Shown one piece after another: positions 25,440 to 34,481 of a stretch of DNA of 62,390 nucleotides (the stretch's first letter is position 1; each line of letters opens with the position of its first letter). The stretch is taken from contig JASMDC010000023.1 of the NCBI GenBank assembly GCA_030753015.1, positions 1 to 62,390 on the forward strand, read 5' to 3'. The DNA is from Candidatus Undinarchaeales archaeon (GTDB lineage: Archaea; SpSt-1190; JASMDC01). The translations under genes and the position numbers were made by a program. The notes under the pieces were generated by a model, which ran no database searches, was not told where the DNA came from, and was given only the letters and a program-made list of their open reading frames with translations.

Positions 25440-25942
25440 GCCTTGCGGTCAGGAAGGTCCGTTCCGAGGACGCAGCTGCGATCGTTGATATCCTCAATCC
25501 CATCATCAGTGACGGCAATCTGAGCGTGCTCGACACACCCTTATCCGTCGAGGACGAGCAAGAGTATATCGAGCGGTTCCCCGCTCTCGGCGTGTTCCTC
25601 GTCGCCGAGGACCGGGAGGGAACCATTGTAGGTTTCCAGAGCGTTGAACCGTTCGCCACCTACACACATGCTTTCGACCATGTGGGCACCATAGGTACGT
25701 TCGTCGGGCTGCCCTACCGACGCAAAGGCGTCGGGACTGTGCTCGCAAAAGCCACTTTCGCATCGGCGAGGGCCGTTGGTTTCGAGAAGCTCTTCACCTA
25801 TATCCTGGCCACTAATGATGCTTCGCTGGTCTTCCACCAGCGGCTCGGATTCACTGTAGTTGGTACTGCTCGGCGGCAAGCGCGTCTCGGCGGCCGGTAC
25901 GTGGACGAGGTGCTCATCGAACGGTTCCTCGACGATATGTGA
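25436..25942 (+). CDS. GNAT-family N-acetyltransferase
   Basis: 168 residues. The acetyl-CoA pyrophosphate loop appears as PYRRKGVGTVL near 99-109, preceded by a TFVGL strand and followed by the FHQRLGF strand-helix near 137-143. The layout is closest to the phosphinothricin acetyltransferase-like GNATs (COG1247). Substrate unknown. Coupled to the preceding unknown gene, which may be its target or partner. Confidence 0.85.
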   Translation: MSLAVRKVRSEDAAAIVDILNPIISDGNLSVLDTPLSVEDEQEYIERFPALGVFLVAEDREGTIVGFQSVEPFATYTHAFDHVGTIGTFVGLPYRRKGVGTVLAKATFASARAVGFEKLFTYILATNDASLVFHQRLGFTVVGTARRQARLGGRYVDEVLIERFLDDM

Positions 25943-25960
25943 AGGTCCGGTCCCACGCCA

Positions 25961-27130
25961 TCATCCAAGCTCGAAGGTCCCGTAACGCCCACCGCCCCCT
26001 GGGAGAACGGTGAGCGCCCCCTTCCGGAAGGCCAGGACCCATAGGGCGACTTTCTCACCAGCGACGCGGGCGATGTCCTCCACCGACAGGTCCACAAGCA
26101 CTGCGATCTCACTCTCACCGGCGGCTACCAGCTGTCGCCATACGCGCACAACACGCTTCGAGGTCACCCCTTTCACGCCAAGGGAGAACGCGATGAGTTC
26201 TGCCAGTGGCATGATGCGGAGGTAGGGCGGGCGCCCTGTAGGGTGACGACCTTCAGGCAGGTCAGCGAGCCGGGCCACCCGCTCGCTCACACCGAACCGC
26301 ACAGCACCACCGCAGGAGCAGCGCCGGTCATCAGGGATCGCGCTCGGGGCGAAGAGACGATCACACGAGTTGCATGAGGATAGGTGGTACTTACCAAGCC
26401 GAGGGTCCAGGCCTACGTTCAGCTCCACATCGCTTCGTTCGATAGCGTGGCGTAGGGCGGGGAACGAGAGCTCGTCCATCCGTAGCCTCACGAACTCCCG
26501 ACCGATACGATGGGGCTGGGGCCCATGAGCGTCAGAGCACGAGAGGAAGGTTAGCTGGTGGAGCGACGAGATCGTGTCCGCCATGTCGGTGTCCGCAGAG
26601 AGCCCCAGTTCCAGGAAGCGGACGTCTGCGACACGGTCCCGGTAACAGGCTTCTACCGAGGTGAAGGCGCCCTCCCGAAGGAGGCTGCGGTGGGGAGTGA
26701 ACGCATGGGCGGGGCCGATGATGCCGCCCACATCCCGTACTATCTCCGCGATCCCTGCACCGTCCATCCGCAGGTGTGGGCGAGCGTTCGAGGTGACGTT
26801 AGCTCCCGTTGCAGCGATGCGTTCGCCAAGGTCCTCGGCAGCGTCGAGGGAGGGCAAGATGACGAGGTGGTGCACCATGTCCTTGTCCTCCAACTCCGTC
26901 TGTGCCACGAAGAGGGTGCCGTTCGCTGCGCGATAAAGGCCATCCTCCTCCTCAATGAGATGCTCGCGCAGATGGGCGATCCATCCCGGGTGCTGTGCAT
27001 CCCCGGTCCCCATGAGCGTAAGTCCCTTCTCTGCAGCGTGATGCGCTAGGGTGGGAATGTCCATGTAGCGGGATACGCCTATTGCGTGGCGTGAGTGGAG
27101 ATGGAGATCGGCGTCCAGCACCGTCGACAT
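25961..27130 (-). CDS. Endonuclease Q (PHP-domain DNA repair nuclease)
   Basis: 389 residues. PHP domain begins DADLHLHSRHA with H10 and H12 as metal ligands, and later has SNARPHLR and SCSDAHGP. A zinc-finger follows as CNSCDRLF and CSCGG near 258-280. The C-terminus is helical with a helix-hairpin-like VKGVTSKRVVRVWRQL. This is the EndoQ architecture: it cuts DNA 5' of deaminated bases (hypoxanthine, uracil) and abasic sites in Thermococcales and some methanogens. It starts three bases after a metallo-beta-lactamase nuclease gene and is probably in the same operon. Confidence 0.85.
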   Translation of the reverse strand: MSTVLDADLHLHSRHAIGVSRYMDIPTLAHHAAEKGLTLMGTGDAQHPGWIAHLREHLIEEEDGLYRAANGTLFVAQTELEDKDMVHHLVILPSLDAAEDLGERIAATGANVTSNARPHLRMDGAGIAEIVRDVGGIIGPAHAFTPHRSLLREGAFTSVEACYRDRVADVRFLELGLSADTDMADTISSLHQLTFLSCSDAHGPQPHRIGREFVRLRMDELSFPALRHAIERSDVELNVGLDPRLGKYHLSSCNSCDRLFAPSAIPDDRRCSCGGAVRFGVSERVARLADLPEGRHPTGRPPYLRIMPLAELIAFSLGVKGVTSKRVVRVWRQLVAAGESEIAVLVDLSVEDIARVAGEKVALWVLAFRKGALTVLPGGGGRYGTFELG

Positions 27131-27133
27131 GGT

Positions 27134-28093
27134 CTATCGCCCCAAGGGTGTTGTCTCGATACCGAACCGGTCCGCAACCGCCTTGGCAAGTCGTTTGTTG
27201 GAGCCGTGGACGGTGTACACATGACGGGGCGATGTGGCGGCGACCAGGTTCATGAGCCCTTGGAAGTCAGCGTGATTGCTGAGGGGGAAGCAACGGTGAC
27301 GGCGACTTCCCCAACCCGTGACCAGGGCTGTGACCACGGGACGGTGTGTGAGCCTGGCATAGGCCGCCCGGGCGGCATCCAGTGTCCGGGGTGGTGTCAC
27401 CAGGACGAACGTGTCCATGGCCGCCTCCTGACCCTCGGGAGAGCTTGCCGAGACTGCGTCGCCAACGGATACACCATGACGCTCGCACAAGGCATTGAGC
27501 TGGGCGATGTCCTCATGTACCAGTACGGGGACGCCCGTCTCCTCCGTCAGGATACGCACGAGCTCCTGGGCCTTACCGAAGGTGTATGCTCCAAACACCA
27601 CCGAGCCGTGCATCTCTCTGGTGACCCGCTTGACCCACCGCACGATATCAGCACGCACATCCTCCCTGCGAGGGAAGCGATGTCGAGGATCGCCATAGGT
27701 CGAGTCCATGACAAGGACATCGCATGCCACATGCTCGGGCGAAACACCGAAGGCGTTCTCCTGGTCGCAGTAGTCGCCAGTGAATGTCAGCGCAAGACCG
27801 TCCCCCTCCACATGGAGCATCGTCGCGCCCGGTGCGTGACTGGATGAAAGGAAGCGGCATGTGTAGGGGCCGAACCGGGTCCGTTCCGCGGGGACGTGGT
27901 CACGACCGGTACGAGCGCGCATCACATCGAAGGTGAGCGGCGAGGCCAGCACTGGGGCCGAACGCCGTCGTGGCACATGGTCCATATGTGCATGGGAGAC
28001 GAACGTGACGTCCGCCCGGGGCGTGGAGCGATCAAGGGAGAGCACCTCCCCGTCGAGCTCGAGCTCCAGATCAGATATGGAGGAGAGCGGCAT
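27134..28093 (-). CDS. Metallo-beta-lactamase fold nuclease (COG1236/YSH1-like)
   Basis: 319 residues. The metal site HAHMDH is at 34-39, with further ligands in SSSHAPGATM, TGDYCD, MDSTYG and a late SNHADFQG. The order fits the beta-CASP-related COG1236 group, predicted exonucleases related to mRNA 3'-processing factors and DNA-repair nucleases. The frame is open upstream, but a TATA element at 28141-28149 lies inside that extension, so ATG 28093 is chosen. Its operon partner is EndoQ, which suggests DNA repair rather than RNA processing; that is inference. Confidence 0.8.
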   Translation of the reverse strand: MPLSSISDLELELDGEVLSLDRSTPRADVTFVSHAHMDHVPRRRSAPVLASPLTFDVMRARTGRDHVPAERTRFGPYTCRFLSSSHAPGATMLHVEGDGLALTFTGDYCDQENAFGVSPEHVACDVLVMDSTYGDPRHRFPRREDVRADIVRWVKRVTREMHGSVVFGAYTFGKAQELVRILTEETGVPVLVHEDIAQLNALCERHGVSVGDAVSASSPEGQEAAMDTFVLVTPPRTLDAARAAYARLTHRPVVTALVTGWGSRRHRCFPLSNHADFQGLMNLVAATSPRHVYTVHGSNKRLAKAVADRFGIETTPLGR

Positions 28094-28140
28094 GGATCGG
28101 TGGACACCCCTTCGGTCCCGTATGTGGCTCTGGCCGGTAT

Positions 28141-28149
28141 TTTTATATA
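28141..28149. promoter_or_regulatory. Bidirectional TATA element
   Basis: TTTTATATA reads as a TATA box on the plus strand (31-39 bases before ATG 28180) and as TATATAAAA on the minus strand (48-56 bases before ATG 28093). It may serve both divergent genes. Confidence 0.5.
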
Positions 28150-28179
28150 TGTGCATCGCCCCCATCCCGAGGGAGTAGT

Positions 28180-29136
28180 ATGGGGTTTCTTGATTGGGTG
28201 CGTCTCTACACGTCGGCACTCATGTATCGACGCGACTCCTCCCGTCTCATGCAGATGAGCCTTGCTGTGTCGACCCTTTGGCTCACGCTCTTGCTCCTCC
28301 CGTACATCCCAAATGCGGCCACGCTACCCCGAATAGGACCCCTCTACCGTTTCGCCACATTGCCCATCCCCGTTATCGGGACCACGGTGGGCACGGTCAT
28401 CCTCCTCCTCGTCCCTCCGCTGATGGGGATCGTCGTGGTCTCGCTCTCTTTGTTCCAGGAACAGCACGGCTACATGCCGCGTACCCCTACCGAGAGCGCC
28501 GAAGCGTTCGGGACCTTCAGGGGGTTCCTGGACGACGCGTCCGCAATCGACGTCGGCCTCGTGGTGTTCAGGGGGCTGGCGGCCATGTTCCATTGGCTAG
28601 GTGTGAGCATTCTGCTAATATTCTCCACTGTCGTAGGCGCGCTCCGCTCTGTCATGGGCGCAGAGGTAGAGGACGTGTTCTACATCCCTGCTCGCCCCAT
28701 GACCCTTGACGGTCTCACTGATGCTCTCGCCGATGGTATGCGTGCTACCGGCACACCTCCGCTCTTCATTGTGGCCAGCGAGCGCTCTAAGGAAGCACCG
28801 TCGACCGTCATGCGAGTGGTGGTGGCCTTCCTGGGGAGAGCCCTGGGGCCCATTGTGCTCATCAGTGCCGAGCGCCTCCGCATCCTCGTGACAGGTGGCG
28901 ATATCACGGCCCTGGGCGGGATGCAGGCTGTTCGCCAGCTCTATCTCCAAGCCTCGCCCCGGATCGGCCCCCACATTATCGCATCCGAGCACCCACTGGC
29001 ACGGAAGCTGGAAGCGTCCCTGAACGATGGCCAAATGACATCCTGGAATGAGCTCAATGACCTCCTCTCTCAAGAGGGAGTTACACTGCGTGAGGTGGCG
29101 TTGCTGGCCGACAAAGCCGGTCAATCCCGCTCGTGA
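28180..29136 (+). CDS. Membrane protein of unknown function
   Basis: 318 residues. Hydrophobic segments at about 27-44, 58-92 (two spans) and 127-152, then a mostly soluble C-terminal half with a weak fourth span near 208-225. No motif recognised. It ends 11 bases before the start of the giant cysteine-rich surface protein gene, with which it is probably co-transcribed. Confidence 0.65.
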   Translation: MGFLDWVRLYTSALMYRRDSSRLMQMSLAVSTLWLTLLLLPYIPNAATLPRIGPLYRFATLPIPVIGTTVGTVILLLVPPLMGIVVVSLSLFQEQHGYMPRTPTESAEAFGTFRGFLDDASAIDVGLVVFRGLAAMFHWLGVSILLIFSTVVGALRSVMGAEVEDVFYIPARPMTLDGLTDALADGMRATGTPPLFIVASERSKEAPSTVMRVVVAFLGRALGPIVLISAERLRILVTGGDITALGGMQAVRQLYLQASPRIGPHIIASEHPLARKLEASLNDGQMTSWNELNDLLSQEGVTLREVALLADKAGQSRS

Positions 29137-29147
29137 GGTGATATGTA

Positions 29148-32100
29148 GTGGGGGATGATCTCATGGCCGCTGTGGTGCTCGTGCTCGTGCTCACCTCGGC
29201 GACAGCGATCCCTGAGCTCGATGAGCTTGAACGCGCTGTCGTTCAACTGAGTGCCGGAGGTGCTGCCAGCGATTTCAGGGGTTGCGGCATGGGCGGTGAC
29301 GGAAAGGCGGACCTCGGTGACGATTGGGTGTGCACCGGCATCGAGGAGACACAGCTCCCCATGTTCAATGGGTACATGGACGCCTGCGAGACGCTGGGCA
29401 GCGCAGCGTATTGCTCCGCCGCTAAGCTTCTACTGGAGGCCGGGTCCACCGAGCGGGAAGGATGCAGTAGCTGCGGATGTGGCCCAGCTGAGCCTTTGTG
29501 CACGTATCTCGATACACAGACCGGCCTGGTACTGGCCGCGGCCCGGGCCTGCCGCGCCTTTGGTGGTGAGTACTGCAACACTACGCTCCTGTACGCATCA
29601 ACCCTCATAGTGAAGTGTGAGCAGTACGATGAGTGCTCCCGCAATGCGACCGTGGGTGCTGTCATGTCCGCTCTTGGTGAGGCATGCACAGCCACTGAGA
29701 ACAAGGAGGTGTGCAGCAACCTCTTCAAAGTAGTGGACGACCATATCGCCAGCACATCAGGTGCGGGCTTCCCCTCCATCGATCACCACTCCGCCCTCAT
29801 ACAGGGCCTTGCCCAGGCATGTGACCGGGGTTCCGTGGACGCTTGCGGGGTTCTCAAGGCGGCCGCCGCTGAGCCCCAGGACACCAACGATCCCCGCGAG
29901 CTTGTTTCCCTTCTGGATGCGTACACGGATGCATGTAACGTGCTCGATGGGAACGACACAGCCGGCGAGCACTGCCAACGTCTTTTCGACCTGATCACTC
30001 TTACAAAGCCCGTGTGTGGCCTAGAGGCGTGTGCGCAGGGCGATGTGGCCGGTCAGCTCATGCGAGCGCTTTTCCCCCTCTGTAGCGCGTTCGGCAAGGG
30101 GTGTGAAGAAGCGGAGTATATCGCCCGCCTCAAGGACACTCCGTGCGGCATCGGCCCGAACGGTAAAGCATCTCGCCACGACGACATATGGAACTGTGGT
30201 TCGGACAAGATCAGGGATGCTGGTTTTCTCATGCAGGGTTACGCTGCAGGCTGCCGCGCTAAGCCTGAGGAGCAATTCTGCCTAGCGCTCTCCCTGATGG
30301 CGGACACCGGGGCCGGGAGCGAGTCGGGCAGATGTGGCATGGAGGACGGCACCTCGGATGACGACGATGATTGGGACTGTGGCGGCGCCTGGGAGCAGGC
30401 TTCCTCCGCCATCGCCATGGTCAAGGCCTGCGAAGTGCTCGATCCCATGGTGAGGGATCCCTCATGCGAGGCGTCCAAGCGCCTCCTGCACGGCTACTCA
30501 ACGGTCTATGGCTGTACGGACTGCGGGTGCGGTATGCGGGATGACACTTCAGAGGGGTTGGACGATTGGGAGTGCGACACTGATTTCGCTCAGGGCACTA
30601 TGATGGTGATGTATGGGCAAGCCTGCCGAATATTTGGTTCCGAGTCGGAATATTGTACCGCGCTCAAGTACATGGCAGAGCGAGCAGCGGCCTTGTTCGT
30701 ACCTGATGAAAGCCCGGAAACGCATGCCATGCTCGCTCTTGGTTTTGCCGAGGCCTGTGAGCTCCTGGACAGTGGGCGCAGGGACGGCGCATTCTGCACG
30801 CATCTTTCCACGGTGCTCAAAGCAAACGATACGCTCGACTGTTGGCGCACACAGATAGGGCTCTGGTGCCGCGACGAAGTCGCTCAGGGCCTGCTCATGC
30901 TTTCATATGCACGAGGGTGCGATCTCCTTGAACTCCCCCGTGTCACGGGACCTTTCTGCACCCAGCTCCGCGACCTTGGATTGGGTGGGATTGACGAGAT
31001 CGTGACCAGTCAATTGGAACGTGAGGTCGTTTCAGTCATCGGGCTCTCAGACGTCTTCACATCCTCGGAGTTCGTGCTCACACTTGCATATGCCCGTGCA
31101 TGCGAGCTCACAGAAGTGCCATCTGAGGGGCCGTTCTGTCAGGAGTTCCTTATCCGGGGCGCAAAAGGCTCTGTGGACCGTATTAATCCGCTGTTCGGAT
31201 GCGGCCCTGCTTCAGCCGAGCGTATTGAGGGCGACTGGGATTGCGATCAGCCAGCCGCGCAGGGGGAGGCCATGATGGCCTATGCAAAGGCCCTCGAGCT
31301 GTGCTCTAGGGAGTTCACCATCCCCTGGGAGCTCTGCGAGATGCCGTTTCGACGATACCTACTCAGTCTTACGGAATCGTCATCGTGTGGACTTGGGGGG
31401 GCATCGGGAAAGGGTGCTTGGAACTGTGAGAACGGTGGATCACAAGGCATGGCCATTCTTGGCTATCTTGCCGCGTATGACGTGATCGATGACCTCCTGT
31501 TCACCTCCCCTTATCCCCTCTTCGGGCCGGTGCCCGATGCAAGCGAGCGGGAGAACCCTCTCTGCGATGATGGTAACAACTGCACGCAGGAGCGATGGAG
31601 CGGGACCGCATGTGTAACTGAGTTCCTGGAGTGCGGTCATGCTTGCGGCAAGGGGGGCGTATGCGATGGCGAGGGTAGATGCGAGGTGCTCGGACAGGTG
31701 AACGCCTCGTGCATATGCCCTGAAATGTGTGCATCAGGGCTGATATGCGCAGAGGGAACGTGCGCGTCCTCAATATGTGGTGATGGACTATGCGAGGACG
31801 AATGCACTAGCTGCCCGGAGGACTGCGTTCCCGATGACTGTCTGGGGGACGGTAATTGTGAACCGCCGATGGGAGAGACATGCGCCGTTACCGCAGAGGA
31901 TTGCCTATGCTTGCGAGGATTCATCTGCAAGCCCAAGCGAAAGCACTCAAGTGCGTCAGGATGCTATGAGATCAAATGCGGGGACAATTTCTGTGACAGC
32001 CCTGATGAGAGTTCAGTGACCTGTTGTGAGGACTGCCGATGCCCCCCCGATTACCAATGCAACACGGCGACCCACTCATGCACGCTCTCATGTGGTGATG

Positions 32101-32759
32101 GTACGTGCAATTCTGAAGAATGCGGAAAATGCCCCAAGGACTGTGCTCCCGGCGACTGCGAGAATGGTGTGTGCGAGACGGATATAGGCGAGAGCTGCCA
32201 GAACACTCGTGATTGCATTTGTCGTACCCATATTGATGCGAAGCCTGAGGAGATCTCCAAGGAAGGGGATCCCCTTCGTGTGTCATTCCTCATCGAGAAC
32301 CAAGGGAACATGAAAGAAACCTATGATATCAAGCTCAGGTCCTCGATCAACGGTGAAGATAAGGACAGGACCATCGAGCTATCCCCGGGACTCAACTACG
32401 AGATCGATACATCGGTCACCATGGCACCTGCGGGAGAGTACAGGGTCACCCTGATGGTGTCCCCCAGGAGCGTCAAACGCCCCCTCACCGAGACGACGCT
32501 CGTTATAGTGAGCGCTAAGAGCTTCCTTTCACGCGTTCTTGAAGACAGCCCTCTGCGGGTGCTCCTCGACCTCAAGGACACCATTGAGATCATGCTGTTA
32601 CTAGGGATGGCAATGTTATTCATCAATAGGGCGGTGAAACGGCATCGGCGGCCACGCTATCCGCAGGACTCTTACTTCCTCTACAACTACTATCCCCCTC
32701 AATGGTACACCCGGGAAGGCTATTACCAGTACCAACAACAGGGCGGACACGGTAGATAG
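29148..32759 (+). CDS. Giant cysteine-rich repeat surface protein with C-terminal membrane anchor
   Basis: 1203 residues: signal peptide (about 1-20), a 740-residue region with at least six copies of a module CG-x(5-12)-DDW-x-C-x(4-8)-Q-x(6)-Y-x2-A-C (near residues 46, 330, 397, 463, 685 and 745), then a CGDG..C...C..CP.DC segment repeated at about 880-1040, an immunoglobulin/CARDB-like beta-domain (about 1030-1110), one TM helix (about 1148-1165) and a Tyr-rich cytosolic tail. High cysteine content implies extracellular disulfides. GTG 29148 has GAGGTGA just upstream; ATG 29163 is an alternative. The CGDG modules are known in archaeal and bacterial exported proteins; the CG...DDWxC module I do not recognise. 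Likely adhesion or cell-surface structure. Confidence 0.75.
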   Translation: MGDDLMAAVVLVLVLTSATAIPELDELERAVVQLSAGGAASDFRGCGMGGDGKADLGDDWVCTGIEETQLPMFNGYMDACETLGSAAYCSAAKLLLEAGSTEREGCSSCGCGPAEPLCTYLDTQTGLVLAAARACRAFGGEYCNTTLLYASTLIVKCEQYDECSRNATVGAVMSALGEACTATENKEVCSNLFKVVDDHIASTSGAGFPSIDHHSALIQGLAQACDRGSVDACGVLKAAAAEPQDTNDPRELVSLLDAYTDACNVLDGNDTAGEHCQRLFDLITLTKPVCGLEACAQGDVAGQLMRALFPLCSAFGKGCEEAEYIARLKDTPCGIGPNGKASRHDDIWNCGSDKIRDAGFLMQGYAAGCRAKPEEQFCLALSLMADTGAGSESGRCGMEDGTSDDDDDWDCGGAWEQASSAIAMVKACEVLDPMVRDPSCEASKRLLHGYSTVYGCTDCGCGMRDDTSEGLDDWECDTDFAQGTMMVMYGQACRIFGSESEYCTALKYMAERAAALFVPDESPETHAMLALGFAEACELLDSGRRDGAFCTHLSTVLKANDTLDCWRTQIGLWCRDEVAQGLLMLSYARGCDLLELPRVTGPFCTQLRDLGLGGIDEIVTSQLEREVVSVIGLSDVFTSSEFVLTLAYARACELTEVPSEGPFCQEFLIRGAKGSVDRINPLFGCGPASAERIEGDWDCDQPAAQGEAMMAYAKALELCSREFTIPWELCEMPFRRYLLSLTESSSCGLGGASGKGAWNCENGGSQGMAILGYLAAYDVIDDLLFTSPYPLFGPVPDASERENPLCDDGNNCTQERWSGTACVTEFLECGHACGKGGVCDGEGRCEVLGQVNASCICPEMCASGLICAEGTCASSICGDGLCEDECTSCPEDCVPDDCLGDGNCEPPMGETCAVTAEDCLCLRGFICKPKRKHSSASGCYEIKCGDNFCDSPDESSVTCCEDCRCPPDYQCNTATHSCTLSCGDGTCNSEECGKCPKDCAPGDCENGVCETDIGESCQNTRDCICRTHIDAKPEEISKEGDPLRVSFLIENQGNMKETYDIKLRSSINGEDKDRTIELSPGLNYEIDTSVTMAPAGEYRVTLMVSPRSVKRPLTETTLVIVSAKSFLSRVLEDSPLRVLLDLKDTIEIMLLLGMAMLFINRAVKRHRRPRYPQDSYFLYNYYPPQWYTREGYYQYQQQGGHGR

Positions 32760-32813
32760 AGATATCCAGCATAGAAAAAGTACTGCCGGGATACTAGGAA
32801 AATAAAACAAAAT

Positions 32814-32839
32814 ACGGGCCCCCTGAGAGGGGGACCCGT
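32814..32839 (-). terminator. Hairpin terminator of the minus-strand membrane operon
   Basis: ACGGGCCCCC and GGGGGACCCGT form a 10-bp stem with one bulged A and a 5-base loop. Read on the minus strand it is followed by a T-rich run (complement of 32796-32813), as expected for a terminator of the genes ending at 32865. Confidence 0.65.
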
Positions 32840-32864
32840 TGTTAGTACCCCGGATCGTGTCGTC

Positions 32865-33041
32865 CTACGAGTGGTCTTCCATGATGTAGATCACGGCCAC
32901 GCCCATGACCAGCAACATGACCATTGCCTCGATGCTTCCTGTCCCGAAGGGAATGATCTGATCAGCGCCCGGGCTCGTCATGAACAGTATCATGACGATA
33001 ACGATGGCGATGATTCCCGTAATCTTGTTCGACATTGACAT
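32865..33041 (-). CDS. 58-residue two-TM protein
   Basis: Translation gives 58 residues: MSMSNKITGIIAIVIVMILF as a first hydrophobic helix, a short SPGADQIIPFGTGS loop, then a second helix (MVMLLVMGVAVIYIM) and EDHS at the C-terminus. It begins two bases after the stop of the 104-residue membrane protein and is the last gene before a terminator hairpin, so it belongs to that operon. The starts ATG 33041 and 33035 are both possible. It is too short to compare with known families. Confidence 0.7.
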   Translation of the reverse strand: MSMSNKITGIIAIVIVMILFMTSPGADQIIPFGTGSIEAMVMLLVMGVAVIYIMEDHS

Positions 33042-33043
33042 CT

Positions 33044-33358
33044 CTAGTCACCACCCATTCCTGTGGCCATGCTCGCCACAAGGTACATGGACACGATCGC
33101 GAACAGCACGATGCCCAGGCGTGGCATGAAGCTGCCCAAGAGCGCCGCCAAGTCCAGGTAGTTGGCCGCATAGTACATGGTGTAGAACGCCGCCACTACC
33201 GCGATGATCGCACCCAACGCGTCCGTCTTCTCACCGAACACACGGGACTTCACGAATGATCCGTAGTACACGGCGAAAATTAAGAGATAGGACAGGAAGA
33301 AGTTGAAGAACCCTACCTCCTGAAGTTTTTCTACCATGTATCCAAAGCTTGCTACCAT
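33044..33358 (-). CDS. Three-TM protein, short paralog of the 174-residue family (family B)
   Basis: 104 residues. The pattern GFFNFFLSYLLIFAVYYGSF, a K..VF motif, an AIIAVVAAFYTMYYA helix and a final GIVLFAIVSMYLVAS helix matches the first three-fifths of the next gene upstream. The family appears to be small archaeal membrane proteins of unknown role. Located three bases after the family B gene at 33362. Confidence 0.75.
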   Translation of the reverse strand: MVASFGYMVEKLQEVGFFNFFLSYLLIFAVYYGSFVKSRVFGEKTDALGAIIAVVAAFYTMYYAANYLDLAALLGSFMPRLGIVLFAIVSMYLVASMATGMGGD

Positions 33359-33361
33359 AAT

Positions 33362-33886
33362 CTATACCCCCTGTCCTCCAGCACTCGGACCCTCGCCGGC
33401 CAGCCACGATACCCCGTATATCACCATGATGACGATGAAGAGGCTCGTAACGGTATCCTCATCGAGACCAGCACTATTAGGGAGTATTGCTTCCATCATA
33501 CCTGACTCCGCAGCGATCTTATGTATGAACATGAAAATCGCCATGAACATCAGTATGCGGAGGAGTTTACCCTCGATCTTCAGGCTGTCCATGATGTTGA
33601 ACAGGAAGGTCGAGACCATCCCCGCCAACAGGATGAACAGCAGGACAAGTCCTACGTTCGCAATGAAGGTCGCGAGCAGGTCCTGTAGCATCTCCATCTG
33701 GTAAGCGTAGTACAGGGTGAACGAGGCGGCAACGAAGGCGATAGTACCATTGATATTATCACGGTCAAACACCTGCGCCTTCCGCAGAACGCCGTAGAAG
33801 ACGGCGAACATCAGGATAAAAGGCAGGACATACTGGAAGAAACCGAATTGTTCCAGTATTCCGACCGCTTTGTCTATTTCCGGCAT
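33362..33886 (-). CDS. Five-TM membrane protein (family B)
   Basis: 174 residues with helices near 19-36, 48-64, 70-98, 110-127 and 148-165. The N-terminal QFGFFQYVLPFILMFAVFYG motif with a following K.QVFDRDN loop recurs in the shorter paralog downstream. I recall similar small LPFxLxFAVxYG proteins in other archaea without assigned function. No enzymatic motif. Probably a pore or scaffold subunit of a membrane assembly; this is inference. Confidence 0.75.
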   Translation of the reverse strand: MPEIDKAVGILEQFGFFQYVLPFILMFAVFYGVLRKAQVFDRDNINGTIAFVAASFTLYYAYQMEMLQDLLATFIANVGLVLLFILLAGMVSTFLFNIMDSLKIEGKLLRILMFMAIFMFIHKIAAESGMMEAILPNSAGLDEDTVTSLFIVIMVIYGVSWLAGEGPSAGGQGV

Positions 33887-33943
33887 CTTTCACATCCTCC
33901 TTGTTGCCGAGAAGGTACAGGGAGAGGGGAGGAGGGGTCGGAT

Positions 33944-34447
33944 CTATCTCTTCCGGCCCCTCTTCTTATCCTTGTCCTCCTCTCTTTCCAAGAGCTTGCG
34001 CTCTATGGATTCGATCTTTTCGAGCTCTTTCTCCTCTCTCTCAAGAAGCTCCTCTTTGTGCTTCTCGATCTTCTCAATCTTCTCGAGCTCTTTTTCCTCA
34101 CGTTTCTCAATCTCTTCGATCCGCTTGAGCTCCGTAAGCATACTCTCCAGCTCGAACCCGATATGGATTCCCTCCATATAGATCCGAATGAGCCAGAGCT
34201 CACGGGCGATCAGCAGGAGGGCAAGGGCGCCCGCCCACGGGATCACGTACTCGGCCGTCGTCTTGCTGATATTCGTGATCGGATTATCCGCTACCGAATC
34301 CCCGACCATGAGCAGATATGCTACATTGATCGCGATGAGCCCTGTGAACAACATTGACAGGACTATGAGCAGGTCTTGGACTGCCCGCTCTCCCATCTCG
34401 ATCCTCGATACCGCCTCATTGGCCCGGGTCGATCGTATCTCAGACAT
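33944..34447 (-). CDS. Two-TM protein with long charged coiled coil (family C)
   Basis: 167 residues. Two TM helices (about 24-48 and 68-86) are followed by ELWLIRIYMEG and a 75-residue coiled coil built of repeated EKIEKIEK/ELEKIES units, ending in a Lys/Arg-rich tail. The same two-TM plus ELW(L/I)xR signature occurs in the gene at 36399. It has its own TATA box at 34482-34490 on the minus strand. The coil likely projects into the cytosol and oligomerises. Confidence 0.75.
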   Translation of the reverse strand: MSEIRSTRANEAVSRIEMGERAVQDLLIVLSMLFTGLIAINVAYLLMVGDSVADNPITNISKTTAEYVIPWAGALALLLIARELWLIRIYMEGIHIGFELESMLTELKRIEEIEKREEKELEKIEKIEKHKEELLEREEKELEKIESIERKLLEREEDKDKKRGRKR

Positions 34448-34481
34448 ATTCGTTACCTCTACCGACGGCCTATTGTTACTG

